43,875 bases of DNA from RUG626 sp964411785 (GTDB lineage: Bacteria; Bacillota; Clostridia; Oscillospirales; Oscillospiraceae). The translations under genes were made by a program, and so were the position numbers. The notes below the pieces were generated by a model. That model searched no databases and was not told the DNA's origin. It saw nothing but the letters and a program-made list of their open reading frames with translations. The stretch spans positions 1 through 43,875 of the forward strand of contig CAYPMJ010000003.1 of the NCBI GenBank assembly GCA_964411785.1, given 5' to 3'. Below, piece after piece: positions 22,321-30,700 of this stretch (the stretch's first letter is position 1; each line of letters starts with the position of its first letter).

Positions 22321-22815
22321 TTACTGGACGTGGAGCAGCGCTGAGGCGTCCATGAGCATCACGGTACTGGTGCTGCCCGGCACAGTGCACATCCCGCACA
22401 CCAGCTTCTGCTCGCGCTGGGTAGGTACAGGCAGCACTATGGACTTGGGTATTGCCACCATCTGGTCCACGTCGTCAACCATTATGCCGATGGTCGTCCC
22501 CTCAATATTCAGAATTATGGCGCAGTAGAGGTCATCCGCCGGCATTCTCCCCAGCAGCAGCCGGAAGTCGACGATGGGCGGGATGAGCCCGCGGAGGTTT
22601 ATCACGCCTCTCACGTACTCAGGGGTCATGGGTATCTTCGTCACGGCGACCTCGGTAAGTATCTCGTTCACATAGTCCGCCCGCACCCCGTAGAGGATGC
22701 CGTCTGAGCGGAATATGAGGTAGTTGTCCTCGTCGGTGTCGCGCACATCGTCGGAAAGTGCGCTCTCAATGTCAAGCTCGTCTGTCCTGGCAAAAAGCTC
22801 GTTTTCCTCAGCCAT
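22321..22815 (-). CDS. cheW: Chemotaxis coupling protein CheW
   Basis: The 164-residue product is a single CheW domain (about 28-164) with a 27-residue acidic N-terminal tail. Family landmarks are YLIFRSDGILYGVRADYVNE, then TPEYVRGVINLRGLIPPIVD and IGIMVDDVDQMVAI. CheW bridges CheA and the chemoreceptors in polar arrays. It follows cheA by 27 bases and cheR follows after 10. A start at ATG 22815 is supported by GAAAGGGAG about seven bases upstream. Confidence 0.95.
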   Translation of the reverse strand: MAEENELFARTDELDIESALSDDVRDTDEDNYLIFRSDGILYGVRADYVNEILTEVAVTKIPMTPEYVRGVINLRGLIPPIVDFRLLLGRMPADDLYCAIILNIEGTTIGIMVDDVDQMVAIPKSIVLPVPTQREQKLVCGMCTVPGSTSTVMLMDASALLHVQ

Positions 22816-22842
22816 AGTCTACTCTCCCTTTCTCTTCAATGC

Positions 22843-24915
22843 TCACATGCGCTGTGCTTCGTGGATGTTGGCCACGTCCAGAATGAGGCTTATGCTCCCG
22901 TCGCCCAGAACGCTGCACCCGACGATGCCGAAGTCCTTTATGCCGAAGCTGTTCATATAGTTCGGCAGCGGCTTCACCACAACCTGCTGCTCGCCGATAA
23001 GCTCGTCCACAAACAGGCAGAAGGAGTTGTCGCCGGAGCCCACCCACAGCAGAACTCCCTCGTCGAACGAGTCGACGCCGGAGTCCAGCCTGTAAAACTC
23101 CTTGGCCCGGACGATGGAGTAGAAGCTGTCCATTATCTTTATCATCTCGCCCCGGGACGCGTCCTGGATGACCTGACTGTCTGTGACGCGGATTATCTGC
23201 CGTATATCCGAGAGCGGCACGGTGAATATGGAGCCGCCTGTGGCCACGTCCATGCCGTCCATGATGGATGTGGTGAGGGGTATCTTCAGCGTCGTCGTCA
23301 TGCCCTTGCCCCGCTCGCTGCTTATGGACACCGTGCCTCCAACGCTCTCCACATTGCTCTTCACAACGTCCATGCCCACGCCTCTGCCGGAGTACTCCGT
23401 GACCTCAACGTTCGTTGAGAAGCCCGGCATGAGAAGGAAGTTCAATATCTCCTTGTGGGAGTACTCAACGCCCGGAGCGGCAAGGCCCTGGCTCAAGGCC
23501 TTCTGGAGCACTCTGTCGTCGTCCACTCCCTGTCCGTCATCCGTCACCTGTATGACCACCTCGCCGCCGGCCTGACGTGCCGACAGAACGATCTTGCCCA
23601 CAGCCGGCTTTCCGGCGTCCACGCGCTCGGCGCTGCTCTCCTCGATTCCGTGGTCCATGGAGTTGCGGACGATGTGCATTATGGGGTCTGCGATGGAGTC
23701 GACTATCGTCTTGTCCACCTCGGTGTCCTCCCCCTCCAGCACAAGCTCCACATCCTTGCCCAGCTTCTTGCACATGTCCCGCACAATCCGCCTCTGCTTC
23801 TGGAACGTGCTGGCCACAGGGACCATGCGCAGCGAAAGCGCCACGTCCTGCAGCGTATCAGTGAGGGACCGTAACTGCCGGGCGGCCTTGTTGAAGTTGT
23901 CAAGCTTAAGGCCCTTAAGATCCGGCGAGGCCGTGACCTGCGCCTCGGTGATGATTATCTCCCCCACCACCGCCATGAGCGAGTCAAGCTTTGAGAGGTT
24001 AACGTTTATAAGGCTCTCCTTGGCGTGGGCCTGCTTTGCGGCGCTCTGAGCGGCGGCAGATTCCGTGCCCCCCGCAGCGCCGGGCCTTCCCGCGGCGCTT
24101 TGCGCCGAAGCCACGGACTCAGCGCTCTCCTCCTGCGCGGGTGGCGTATAGTCAAAGTTCTGGTAGGTGCGCACCGCTCCGTTGTCCTTCACCGCCGACA
24201 CGGCCTTCATCCTGTCGTCCTGGGAGGCGAAGCGGAAGAAGAACCCGTTTTCAACTATGAACGCCGCAGTATCGGGATTGAGCTGAATGTCGGGCGGGTA
24301 GAAGTCAAACCTGCTCTCGTCGCAGAAGTCCCTCACCGCGTTTACAAGCATCATTGCCCGCAGATTCTCCATCCCGCACCCCTCGTCAAAGAGCACGTGG
24401 AGCCCATAGGGGAACTCGGCGCTGCCAAACGCCGCCTCCATATCATCTGCCGGAGACTCCTCCGGCGCGGCCTCAGGCGATGCCTGCTCCGGCTCCTCGG
24501 CTGCATCCCCTGAAATTTTAGAGGAAAGGCTATTAATTTTATCCACCAAATTGTCGATAGACGCTGTGAGAGGTTCGTTGTTCTCCAGCTTGTCTATCTC
24601 CCCGCGGAAGAAATCTATCGCCTGGAAGATGAGGTCAAAAAGCTGCGGGCGCAGCTCCTCTGAGACCACCTCCATGGTCTTGTCCCGGATTACGAAGAAG
24701 AGATCCTCTATCCGGTGCGCCACCGTCATGAGAGTATTGTACTCCATCATGGCGGAGGAACCCTTGAACGTGTGCATGATGCGGAAGATCTCATTCACGT
24801 CATCCTGCGAAAACGCTCCGGCCTTCTCGGCGGCAAGCACGAGATCGTCGAGCTGCTCTAAAAGGGAGTGCATCTCGAACAAATACGCTTCCAGCATATC
24901 GTTGCCCATACCCAT
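22843..24915 (-). CDS. cheA: Chemotaxis histidine kinase CheA
   Basis: The 690-residue product contains, in order, an HPt domain (about 1-110, phospho-histidine H48 in FRIMHTFKGSSAMM) and an acidic linker. A P2-like regulator-binding domain follows (about 168-250, with YGLHVLFDEGCGMENLRAMM), then an Ala/Ser linker and the dimerisation helices (about 300-370). The kinase domain (about 370-545) has N-box HIVRNSMDHGIE and glycine boxes DDGQGVD and GRGVGMDVV. The CheW-like domain is at about 550-690. CheA autophosphorylates and feeds CheB and CheY; cheY is not in this window. GAGGTGG lies seven bases before the ATG at 24915. It heads the operon and is preceded by a sigma-28 promoter with an unusually long leader. 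Confidence 0.96.
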   Translation of the reverse strand: MGMGNDMLEAYLFEMHSLLEQLDDLVLAAEKAGAFSQDDVNEIFRIMHTFKGSSAMMEYNTLMTVAHRIEDLFFVIRDKTMEVVSEELRPQLFDLIFQAIDFFRGEIDKLENNEPLTASIDNLVDKINSLSSKISGDAAEEPEQASPEAAPEESPADDMEAAFGSAEFPYGLHVLFDEGCGMENLRAMMLVNAVRDFCDESRFDFYPPDIQLNPDTAAFIVENGFFFRFASQDDRMKAVSAVKDNGAVRTYQNFDYTPPAQEESAESVASAQSAAGRPGAAGGTESAAAQSAAKQAHAKESLINVNLSKLDSLMAVVGEIIITEAQVTASPDLKGLKLDNFNKAARQLRSLTDTLQDVALSLRMVPVASTFQKQRRIVRDMCKKLGKDVELVLEGEDTEVDKTIVDSIADPIMHIVRNSMDHGIEESSAERVDAGKPAVGKIVLSARQAGGEVVIQVTDDGQGVDDDRVLQKALSQGLAAPGVEYSHKEILNFLLMPGFSTNVEVTEYSGRGVGMDVVKSNVESVGGTVSISSERGKGMTTTLKIPLTTSIMDGMDVATGGSIFTVPLSDIRQIIRVTDSQVIQDASRGEMIKIMDSFYSIVRAKEFYRLDSGVDSFDEGVLLWVGSGDNSFCLFVDELIGEQQVVVKPLPNYMNSFGIKDFGIVGCSVLGDGSISLILDVANIHEAQRM

Positions 24916-25279
24916 TTAATTTCCACCTCAGCTTTTTATTGTGAGAAGGCCGCCTTTCAGGGGATCTGCGAAAATGCGTCCTTAAGCGAACGCAATTTCC
25001 GTAAGGCCCGGCAAGTGCGCTTCCTGTTGTATTGCGCCATGCTCTGCGCCGGGATTATGTTCCGCGCCGGAGTCCGGCACTTAAGCTCCCTGCGGAACGC
25101 TTCCGCCTTTTCCTGTGGATCCCCTCGATCATTCTGATAGACTAACAGAGAAGGCCCCCGCTTTTCTTTTTTTACATCGGCAATTCTGTTCAGAAGTTAA
25201 GTGCCTGTAACAGTTTTTTACTGGGGAAAATGATTTGTCCTCCCCAGGGGCCGGACAGATGAAAGGAGTGAACGCCGAG
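24916..25279. other. Divergent regulatory region between cheA and the ylqG-like gene
   Basis: This 364-base region has no supported gene. It carries the cheA sigma-28 promoter (25174-25200), a roughly 250-base transcribed leader for cheA, and the ribosome binding site of the plus-strand gene. GAGAAGGCC occurs at both ends of the leader (near 24941 and 25149). GGCACTTAA (near 25077) and TTAAGTGCC (near 25196) are inverted copies. I found no clear sigma-70-type or sigma-28-type promoter for the plus strand. Confidence 0.45.
25174..25200 (-). promoter_or_regulatory. Sigma-28 promoter of the cheA operon
   Basis: Read on the minus strand: TTAACTTC (25193-25200), an 11-base spacer, then GCCGATGT (25174-25181). 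Structure and spacing match the flgM promoter. Transcription would begin near 25166, about 250 bases before cheA. Confidence 0.78.
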
Positions 25280-26695
25280 ATGCCGGGACTATTGGGACCG
25301 ACCAATCCGGTACCGGGCTATGAACCGACTCCCGTCCGGGTGACGACGCCGCCCCCGGGGGATACAACCGTACAGAACATAGTGGACCCGAACCGCGTCG
25401 TAAGGCCCGACAACCGCCCTGAGCGGCAGGACACGGGCGACGCGGCGAACGCAGCAAGATACGAGTCCAACTTCATGACCTTCCTGCAAAGGCTGCGCGG
25501 AGCGGGGGAGCTCCCCTCCACCTTCATGCGCGTCATGGGCGAGGCCACGCAGGTCACCTCCGGCATCCGCTCCGGCTTTGCCGAGGCGATGTCCGGGTTT
25601 CTTGAATTTCTCAGCATGGACGAGGAGCAGCTTTTAAGCTTCCTGCGCAATCAGCTTGAGAGCGGCTCGCGCTTCGGCGGGGCGCTGTTCGAGGTGCTGC
25701 GCTCTGCCTTCAAAAGCTCATCGGAGCTCACAAAGTCGGACATTCTCCAGTTTCTCCGCAGATTCAGCGACTTCTCCTCAACGGAGCACCTTGAGGGGAA
25801 GCTCCTCGGCACCGTGGAGGAGATGTCGGACTCCCTCCCGTCTCCCTGGTCGGGGATGCTCAGCCAGCTTCTGGCGGAGCTCCAGAACGGCGTCGCAGCC
25901 GGCGACAGGGCCGGGAATCTTAAGCTGCTGCGTGAGCAGCTCTTTCCCACGCTCGCAAAATACGTGTCCATGACTCACGACCACGGCAGGGCAAGATCCC
26001 TGCTCTCCATGCTGACTCTCGACATGGCAAGATACGAAAACGGCTCCGAGAAGGGACTTCTCCAGTCGCTCAGGCACCTTGCGGCAAACGGGGTGCTGCC
26101 CCGGGAGCTGGGGGAGCTGGGGGATAACGAGCTCATGAGGCTCCTTAAGGATACGGATTTTACACGCGCCGCCTCCTCAAACAGCTTCGCCGACACCCTC
26201 GCGGAGCTCACCGGGCGGGCGCTCCGGGGCGAGGGCGGCGCATCGGCCCAGGAGGCGTTTCAGAACATCCTCACGGCGCTGCTCATAAATGAGAGCGTGT
26301 ACATGCCGGTAAACCACGTGATGCTCCCACTAAACTGGAACGGGAACCTCATGTTCTCGGAACTCTGGGTGGACCCGGACGCCGAGCGGGACAGCCGCGG
26401 CGGGGGCGGTGAGCCCGTGCTGCGGGTTCTCATCAAGATGGACATTCAGTCCCTCGGGGCCTTCGATGTGCTGATTGACTCCCGCAGGGACACGGGCGTT
26501 TCGCTGTCGGTGGCCTGTCCGCAGGAGCTTGCGCAGTTCACAGACCAGTTCAAAACGGCGCTCGGGGATATACTTGCGGCCGACGGCCTTAAGGTGGCTC
26601 AGGTTGAGGTCGGAGCAATGGCGCGGCCCGTGGCCGTGTCCGACGTATTTCCAAAAATATTCGGGGGGGCTAGCGGAGTAAATGTCAGGGTCTGA
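25280..26695 (+). CDS. FliK/YlqG-like protein
   Basis: From ATG 25280, with AAGGAG 11 bases upstream, the product has 471 residues; a TTG at 25235 is in frame but has no ribosome binding site. The N-terminus is Pro/Thr-rich (LLGPTNPVPGYEPTPVRVTT), followed by a long helical, Ser/Leu-rich region (about 70-350). The C-terminal beta domain (about 350-460) has NHVMLPLNWNGNLMFSELWV and FDVLIDSRRDTGVSLSVACP, then a helix with FKTALGDILAADGL. This C-domain resembles the FliK-type hook-length domain. The next gene encodes an FlhB C-terminus-like protein, the same pair as ylqG-ylqH of Bacillus, which decides the call. FliK proteins measure hook length and switch export specificity; YlqG-type proteins are not proven to do so. 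The 3' end overlaps the next gene by 14 bases. Confidence 0.65.
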   Translation: MPGLLGPTNPVPGYEPTPVRVTTPPPGDTTVQNIVDPNRVVRPDNRPERQDTGDAANAARYESNFMTFLQRLRGAGELPSTFMRVMGEATQVTSGIRSGFAEAMSGFLEFLSMDEEQLLSFLRNQLESGSRFGGALFEVLRSAFKSSSELTKSDILQFLRRFSDFSSTEHLEGKLLGTVEEMSDSLPSPWSGMLSQLLAELQNGVAAGDRAGNLKLLREQLFPTLAKYVSMTHDHGRARSLLSMLTLDMARYENGSEKGLLQSLRHLAANGVLPRELGELGDNELMRLLKDTDFTRAASSNSFADTLAELTGRALRGEGGASAQEAFQNILTALLINESVYMPVNHVMLPLNWNGNLMFSELWVDPDAERDSRGGGGEPVLRVLIKMDIQSLGAFDVLIDSRRDTGVSLSVACPQELAQFTDQFKTALGDILAADGLKVAQVEVGAMARPVAVSDVFPKIFGGASGVNVRV

Positions 26696-26990
26696 ATCGT
26701 CCCGCGGAAAAAAGCGGGCTGTGGCGCTGCAGTATGGGCCGGATGACGCAGCGCCTGTGGTAGTCGCCTCCGGGATGGGGTACCTCGCAGAGAAGATCGT
26801 CACAGTGGCGCAGGAGAACGGGATTCCCGTCTACGAGGACGACTCCCTTGCCACGATCCTCACTCAGCTTCAGCTGGGCCAGGAGATACCCCCTGAGCTC
26901 TACAGGGCCATAGTGGATATCTACGTTTACTTTCTTAACTTCGATCCGTCCGGGCGAAAATCCCGGGAGGAATCTGAAAATCCGACCTGA
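26682..26990 (+). CDS. FlhB C-terminal-domain-like protein (YlqH/FhlB type)
   Basis: The 102-residue product corresponds to the cytoplasmic C-terminal part of FlhB/YscU-type export proteins without the membrane domain: AVALQYGPDDAAPVVVASG, then MGYLAEKIVTVAQENGIPVYEDDSLATILTQL split across it, and AIVDIYVYFLNFDP at the end. The NPTH autocleavage motif of full FlhB is absent; the corresponding place reads AVALQYGPDDAAP. Stand-alone homologues can partly replace the FlhB C-domain in some bacteria. Its ATG overlaps the ylqG-like gene by 14 bases, so the two are coupled. A PilZ gene follows after 61 bases. Confidence 0.85.
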   Translation: MSGSESSRGKKRAVALQYGPDDAAPVVVASGMGYLAEKIVTVAQENGIPVYEDDSLATILTQLQLGQEIPPELYRAIVDIYVYFLNFDPSGRKSREESENPT

Positions 26991-27051
26991 AAGCTTAAGG
27001 CGCCAGCTCTTTGGCTTTGGCTTTAAGCTTTAAGGGACGAGGAGGAATCTT
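26991..27051. other. Short gap with TTAAGCTT-type inverted repeat
   Basis: AAAGCTTAAGGC (near 26990-27001) and GGCTTTAAGCTTT (near 27019-27031) are nearly complementary, followed by GGGACGAGGAGG, the ribosome binding site of the PilZ gene. A hairpin would form just before the ribosome binding site. Confidence 0.45.
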
Positions 27052-27744
27052 ATGAAAGCTTCAGGCGAGTCCTATCTTCTCATGGACGAGGACTCCGTGA
27101 CGATCGCCCGCGGTGAGCTTCAAAATCCCGATGATGAGGACAACCTTCAGTTCAGGATCACCCAGGGCCTTGCGGAGGACGTGGCGGAGGCGGAGATGAT
27201 CCAGGCCGTCCCCGTTGATATGCAGCTGCCTGTATATCTCGGCCGCGTGATCTTCCAGCGCGAGAGGCTTGTGGTGCTTGAGCCGCTCCGGAAGCTGGGC
27301 CGGGACGTGCGAAGAAACCTGAGGGTCCCGGTGTCCTTCACCACATACATATATCCCGAGTCCGGAGGCCGGGCAAAGGTGCTCTCGGACAATCTAAGCT
27401 GCAGCGGCATAGCCTTTCTAAGCCAACGGCATCTTGAAAAAGGGGACCGGTGCCAGATAGTAATACCCATAACCCTTGACGGCCCGCTGCTGCTGACCTG
27501 CGAGATACTCCGCACGGGCCCCGACACGGGCCGCGGGATTTTCTACGCCGCCAGATTCATAGATATGATAAACGACGAGGAGACCGTCATGAGGGCGGCG
27601 GTATTCAGCGTCCAGATCCACTCGAAGGCGCCTGGCGGAGGGCGCGGGAGAGCGCAGGACAGAGATTCCGCATGGCCTGGATCGGGCACAGACGCGGGCG
27701 ATCGCCCGTTTATAAGTCCGCCGGCCGGAAAGGAGAAGCAATGA
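27052..27744 (+). CDS. PilZ-domain cyclic di-GMP receptor
   Basis: The 230-residue product has an N-terminal YcgR-type beta domain (about 1-80) and a PilZ domain (about 85-185). Both cyclic di-GMP motifs are present: RxxxR as R87-R91 (RRNLR) and (D/N)xSxxG as N114-G119 (NLSCSG). It should therefore bind cyclic di-GMP. YcgR-type proteins act on the flagellar motor or on envelope processes. The last 35 residues (about 195-230) are Gly/Arg/Pro-rich and probably disordered. GAGGAGG lies six bases before the ATG. Its TGA overlaps the ATG of the giant SLH protein gene as ATGA. It sits after the ylqG-ylqH pair, joining export, cyclic di-GMP sensing and surface-layer genes in one unit. Confidence 0.9.
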   Translation: MKASGESYLLMDEDSVTIARGELQNPDDEDNLQFRITQGLAEDVAEAEMIQAVPVDMQLPVYLGRVIFQRERLVVLEPLRKLGRDVRRNLRVPVSFTTYIYPESGGRAKVLSDNLSCSGIAFLSQRHLEKGDRCQIVIPITLDGPLLLTCEILRTGPDTGRGIFYAARFIDMINDEETVMRAAVFSVQIHSKAPGGGRGRAQDRDSAWPGSGTDAGDRPFISPPAGKEKQ

Positions 27745-30700
27745 AGAATCGGAAACAAAGATGGCTGGAGAGGCTCACGGCGCTTGCGCTGGCCTTCGCG
27801 CTGCTTGCGGCGCTTGTCCCGTCGGTGACAACTGTCGCCCAGGCCGCCTCCTTTGCCGACCCCTACATGGAGAAGCTCTACAACATGGGCATCCTCCTTG
27901 GCAGCGACGGCGGACTTGAGCCTGAGGCTGCGTGCACCCGCGCCATGTTCGTGTCGATGGTGAACCGCGCCTACGGCTACGACGAGGTGGGGCCCGTCCC
28001 GTTTTCCGACATAAACCCCGACGACCGCAGACAGTGGTATGCCGACGACATAGCCATAGCCTACAACGCCGGCTACTTTACCGGTGTCCCCGGCAACCTT
28101 GCGGACGCCTCCGGTGTGCTCACAAGGGAGCAGGTGCTGGTGATGCTGGCGCGGAACATGCGCATGGAGCCGGTCACAGGGGAGAACACCTACTTTGATG
28201 ACAGCCGCAGCTTCAGCGCCTGGAGCCGCGGATATGTGGAGCCGGCGGTCAAGGCCGGCCTCATAGAGGGGTACAGCGACAACACCTACCGCCCGCTGAA
28301 CTACGTGACCCGCGGCGAGGTCGCCATAATGCTCTGCAGGGCCATCGGCGAGCTTGTGCAGGACGAGGGCGTCACGTCCCTTGACGTGGTCTCCGGGAAC
28401 GTGACAATAAGCGCCTCCAACGCCACCTTAAAGGACACCCTTGTCACAGGGAACCTCTACATAAGCGGGGGCCTCGGCCTTGGCGGGGTGACCCTTGACA
28501 ACGTGACCGTCTTAGGCGACATAGTCGTCGCCGGGACCGGCGAGGCCGAGGCCGGGGAGGACAGCGTTGTGCTTCTTAACACCACGGCGTCAGGCCTTAT
28601 AATAGACAACATGAAGGGGCAGTACATGTCCATCCGCACCGAGGGCGACACTACCATCGACAGCACCACCGTCCGCACCGAGGCCTACATTCAGGACAGA
28701 TCCCCCTCAGGGCAGGGCCTTAAGAGCATAGTGCTGGACGGGGACCAGGGAGCAAGGTTCACTCTCTCGGGGAACCTTGAGGACGTTCTTAACCTGACGC
28801 CCGGCGCAAGGCTTCTTGTGTCCACAGGCACAGTGCAGACGGTGACCATGGACGAGACGGCCGCCGGCTCCACCCTCACGCTGGACTTCAACACCACTGC
28901 AAACAAGGTTAACCTGGACACCGGCACGGCAGTTCTGGGCAACGGCGACATAAAGGAGCTCAATGTGACGACGACCGGCTCCTCAACAACCATGCTGCCG
29001 GACACGATCAACATAAGGCCCGGCATCACCGCCAGCATTGCGGGGACGACGATGGACAACACTCTCGCCCAGGAGTCATCCTCAACGCCAAGGCTCCTCT
29101 CGGGCTATCCGGCTGTTGAGGACATAGCCTCCACCACCGCGTCTCTCGTCTTTGCTGCAAACAAGAGCGGAACGGTGTACTGGGCCATAAGCTCCACCAC
29201 CGACGGGTCCGTCAGTGAGAACGAGCTCATAAACGGCTCCTCCACAAGCACCACCATAAAAAAGAGTGGTTCTGTTAAGATAACCGCGTCGGACACGGAG
29301 CAGACAGCCAAGGTGACCGGCCTCACAGCCGGCGGGAGCTACTATCTCTCTTCCGTGATGGTGGACGCAAGGGGCGTAGCCAGCGCTGTGAAGGTCATAT
29401 CCTTCTCCACCACGGACAGCTCAACGCCCGGCTTTGCGACGGGGTACCCCGAGATAAGCCTCTACACCGAGACCTCCGCACAGGCAGCCGTGATGACGAC
29501 AAAGAGCTGCTACATCTACTACGCTCTATTCCCGAAGGGGAGCTCCGCGCCCTCGGCTGAGGACTTCCGCGCCGGTGCGCTTGACGGCAACTACGGCAGC
29601 GGGAAGATATACGCTGTGCGCAACACCCCTGAGTACTTCTATGTCAATAACCGCGTTCTAAACGAGCTTGAGTCCTACGACCTCTACATCATGCTAAGCG
29701 ACGCCGACAACGGCAAGAACTCCGCAGTGAAGAAGCTGACCTTCACCATGCCCGACAGGACTGCGCCTGTATTTCTGACAGAGCCCGTGGTGAGCGGAGT
29801 GAAGGCGACCTCCATAAGCTTCACCGTCACCATGGACGAGGCGTGCACCGTCTACTGGGTGGCTGTCCTGGCCGGCTCCAAGTACCCGAAGCCTGCGGAG
29901 GACACCGAGGGCGACACCGAGCCTCTCGACTCCCAGTACGCCAAGGTGCAGGTCATGGCGGGACTTAACTGCGTAAAGAGCGGAAAGGTAAGCGCCAAGG
30001 CGGAGAAGGAGACATCATTCACCATCTCGTCGCTCACCTCCCAGACCTCCTATGACATCTACTATCTGGCCAAGGACTCAGCCGGCAACTGCTCAGCCGC
30101 GGTACAGAAGCTCACGGCCAGCACAGAGGACAAGGAGCCCCCCACCGCGTCCCAGTCCTTCAACCGCTACGAGGGGACCAACACCGACGTCCCCTACGCC
30201 GACACGGACGTCACCGTGACCTTCAGCGAGAACGTGCTCCAGGCCTCCACAAACAAGCGCCTCATTGACCTGTATGACGCGGTGGAGGCGGCGAGGGCAT
30301 CGGGCTCTGAGAGCGCCATTGAGGAGGCGAAGAACACCCTTGCAAAGGCGCTGCGCAAGACAATCCTCTTCTACAACGACACCGGCAGCGGCAACCCCCA
30401 GGTCGTGGCGGAGAGGACGTCGGACAGCGACACCGGTGACTGGGTGATAGACTACAGAAACGCCGTGCTGTCCTATGTGGACGCGAAGCTCAGCATAACG
30501 TTCCGCTCGGTTGTGAGCGAGGACGACCCGGACGACATGCTCCCGGCGCTGAGCCTCAACAGCGGCAGCACCTACTATTTCCAGATTGAGGACATAGCCG
30601 ACACCTCATCGGCTAAAAACCTCATGGGTGTGACGAAGCTGCCTCGCTTTACAACCATCTCCGCGCTTGTGGCCATAAAGGACGTAAACGAGACGGATCT

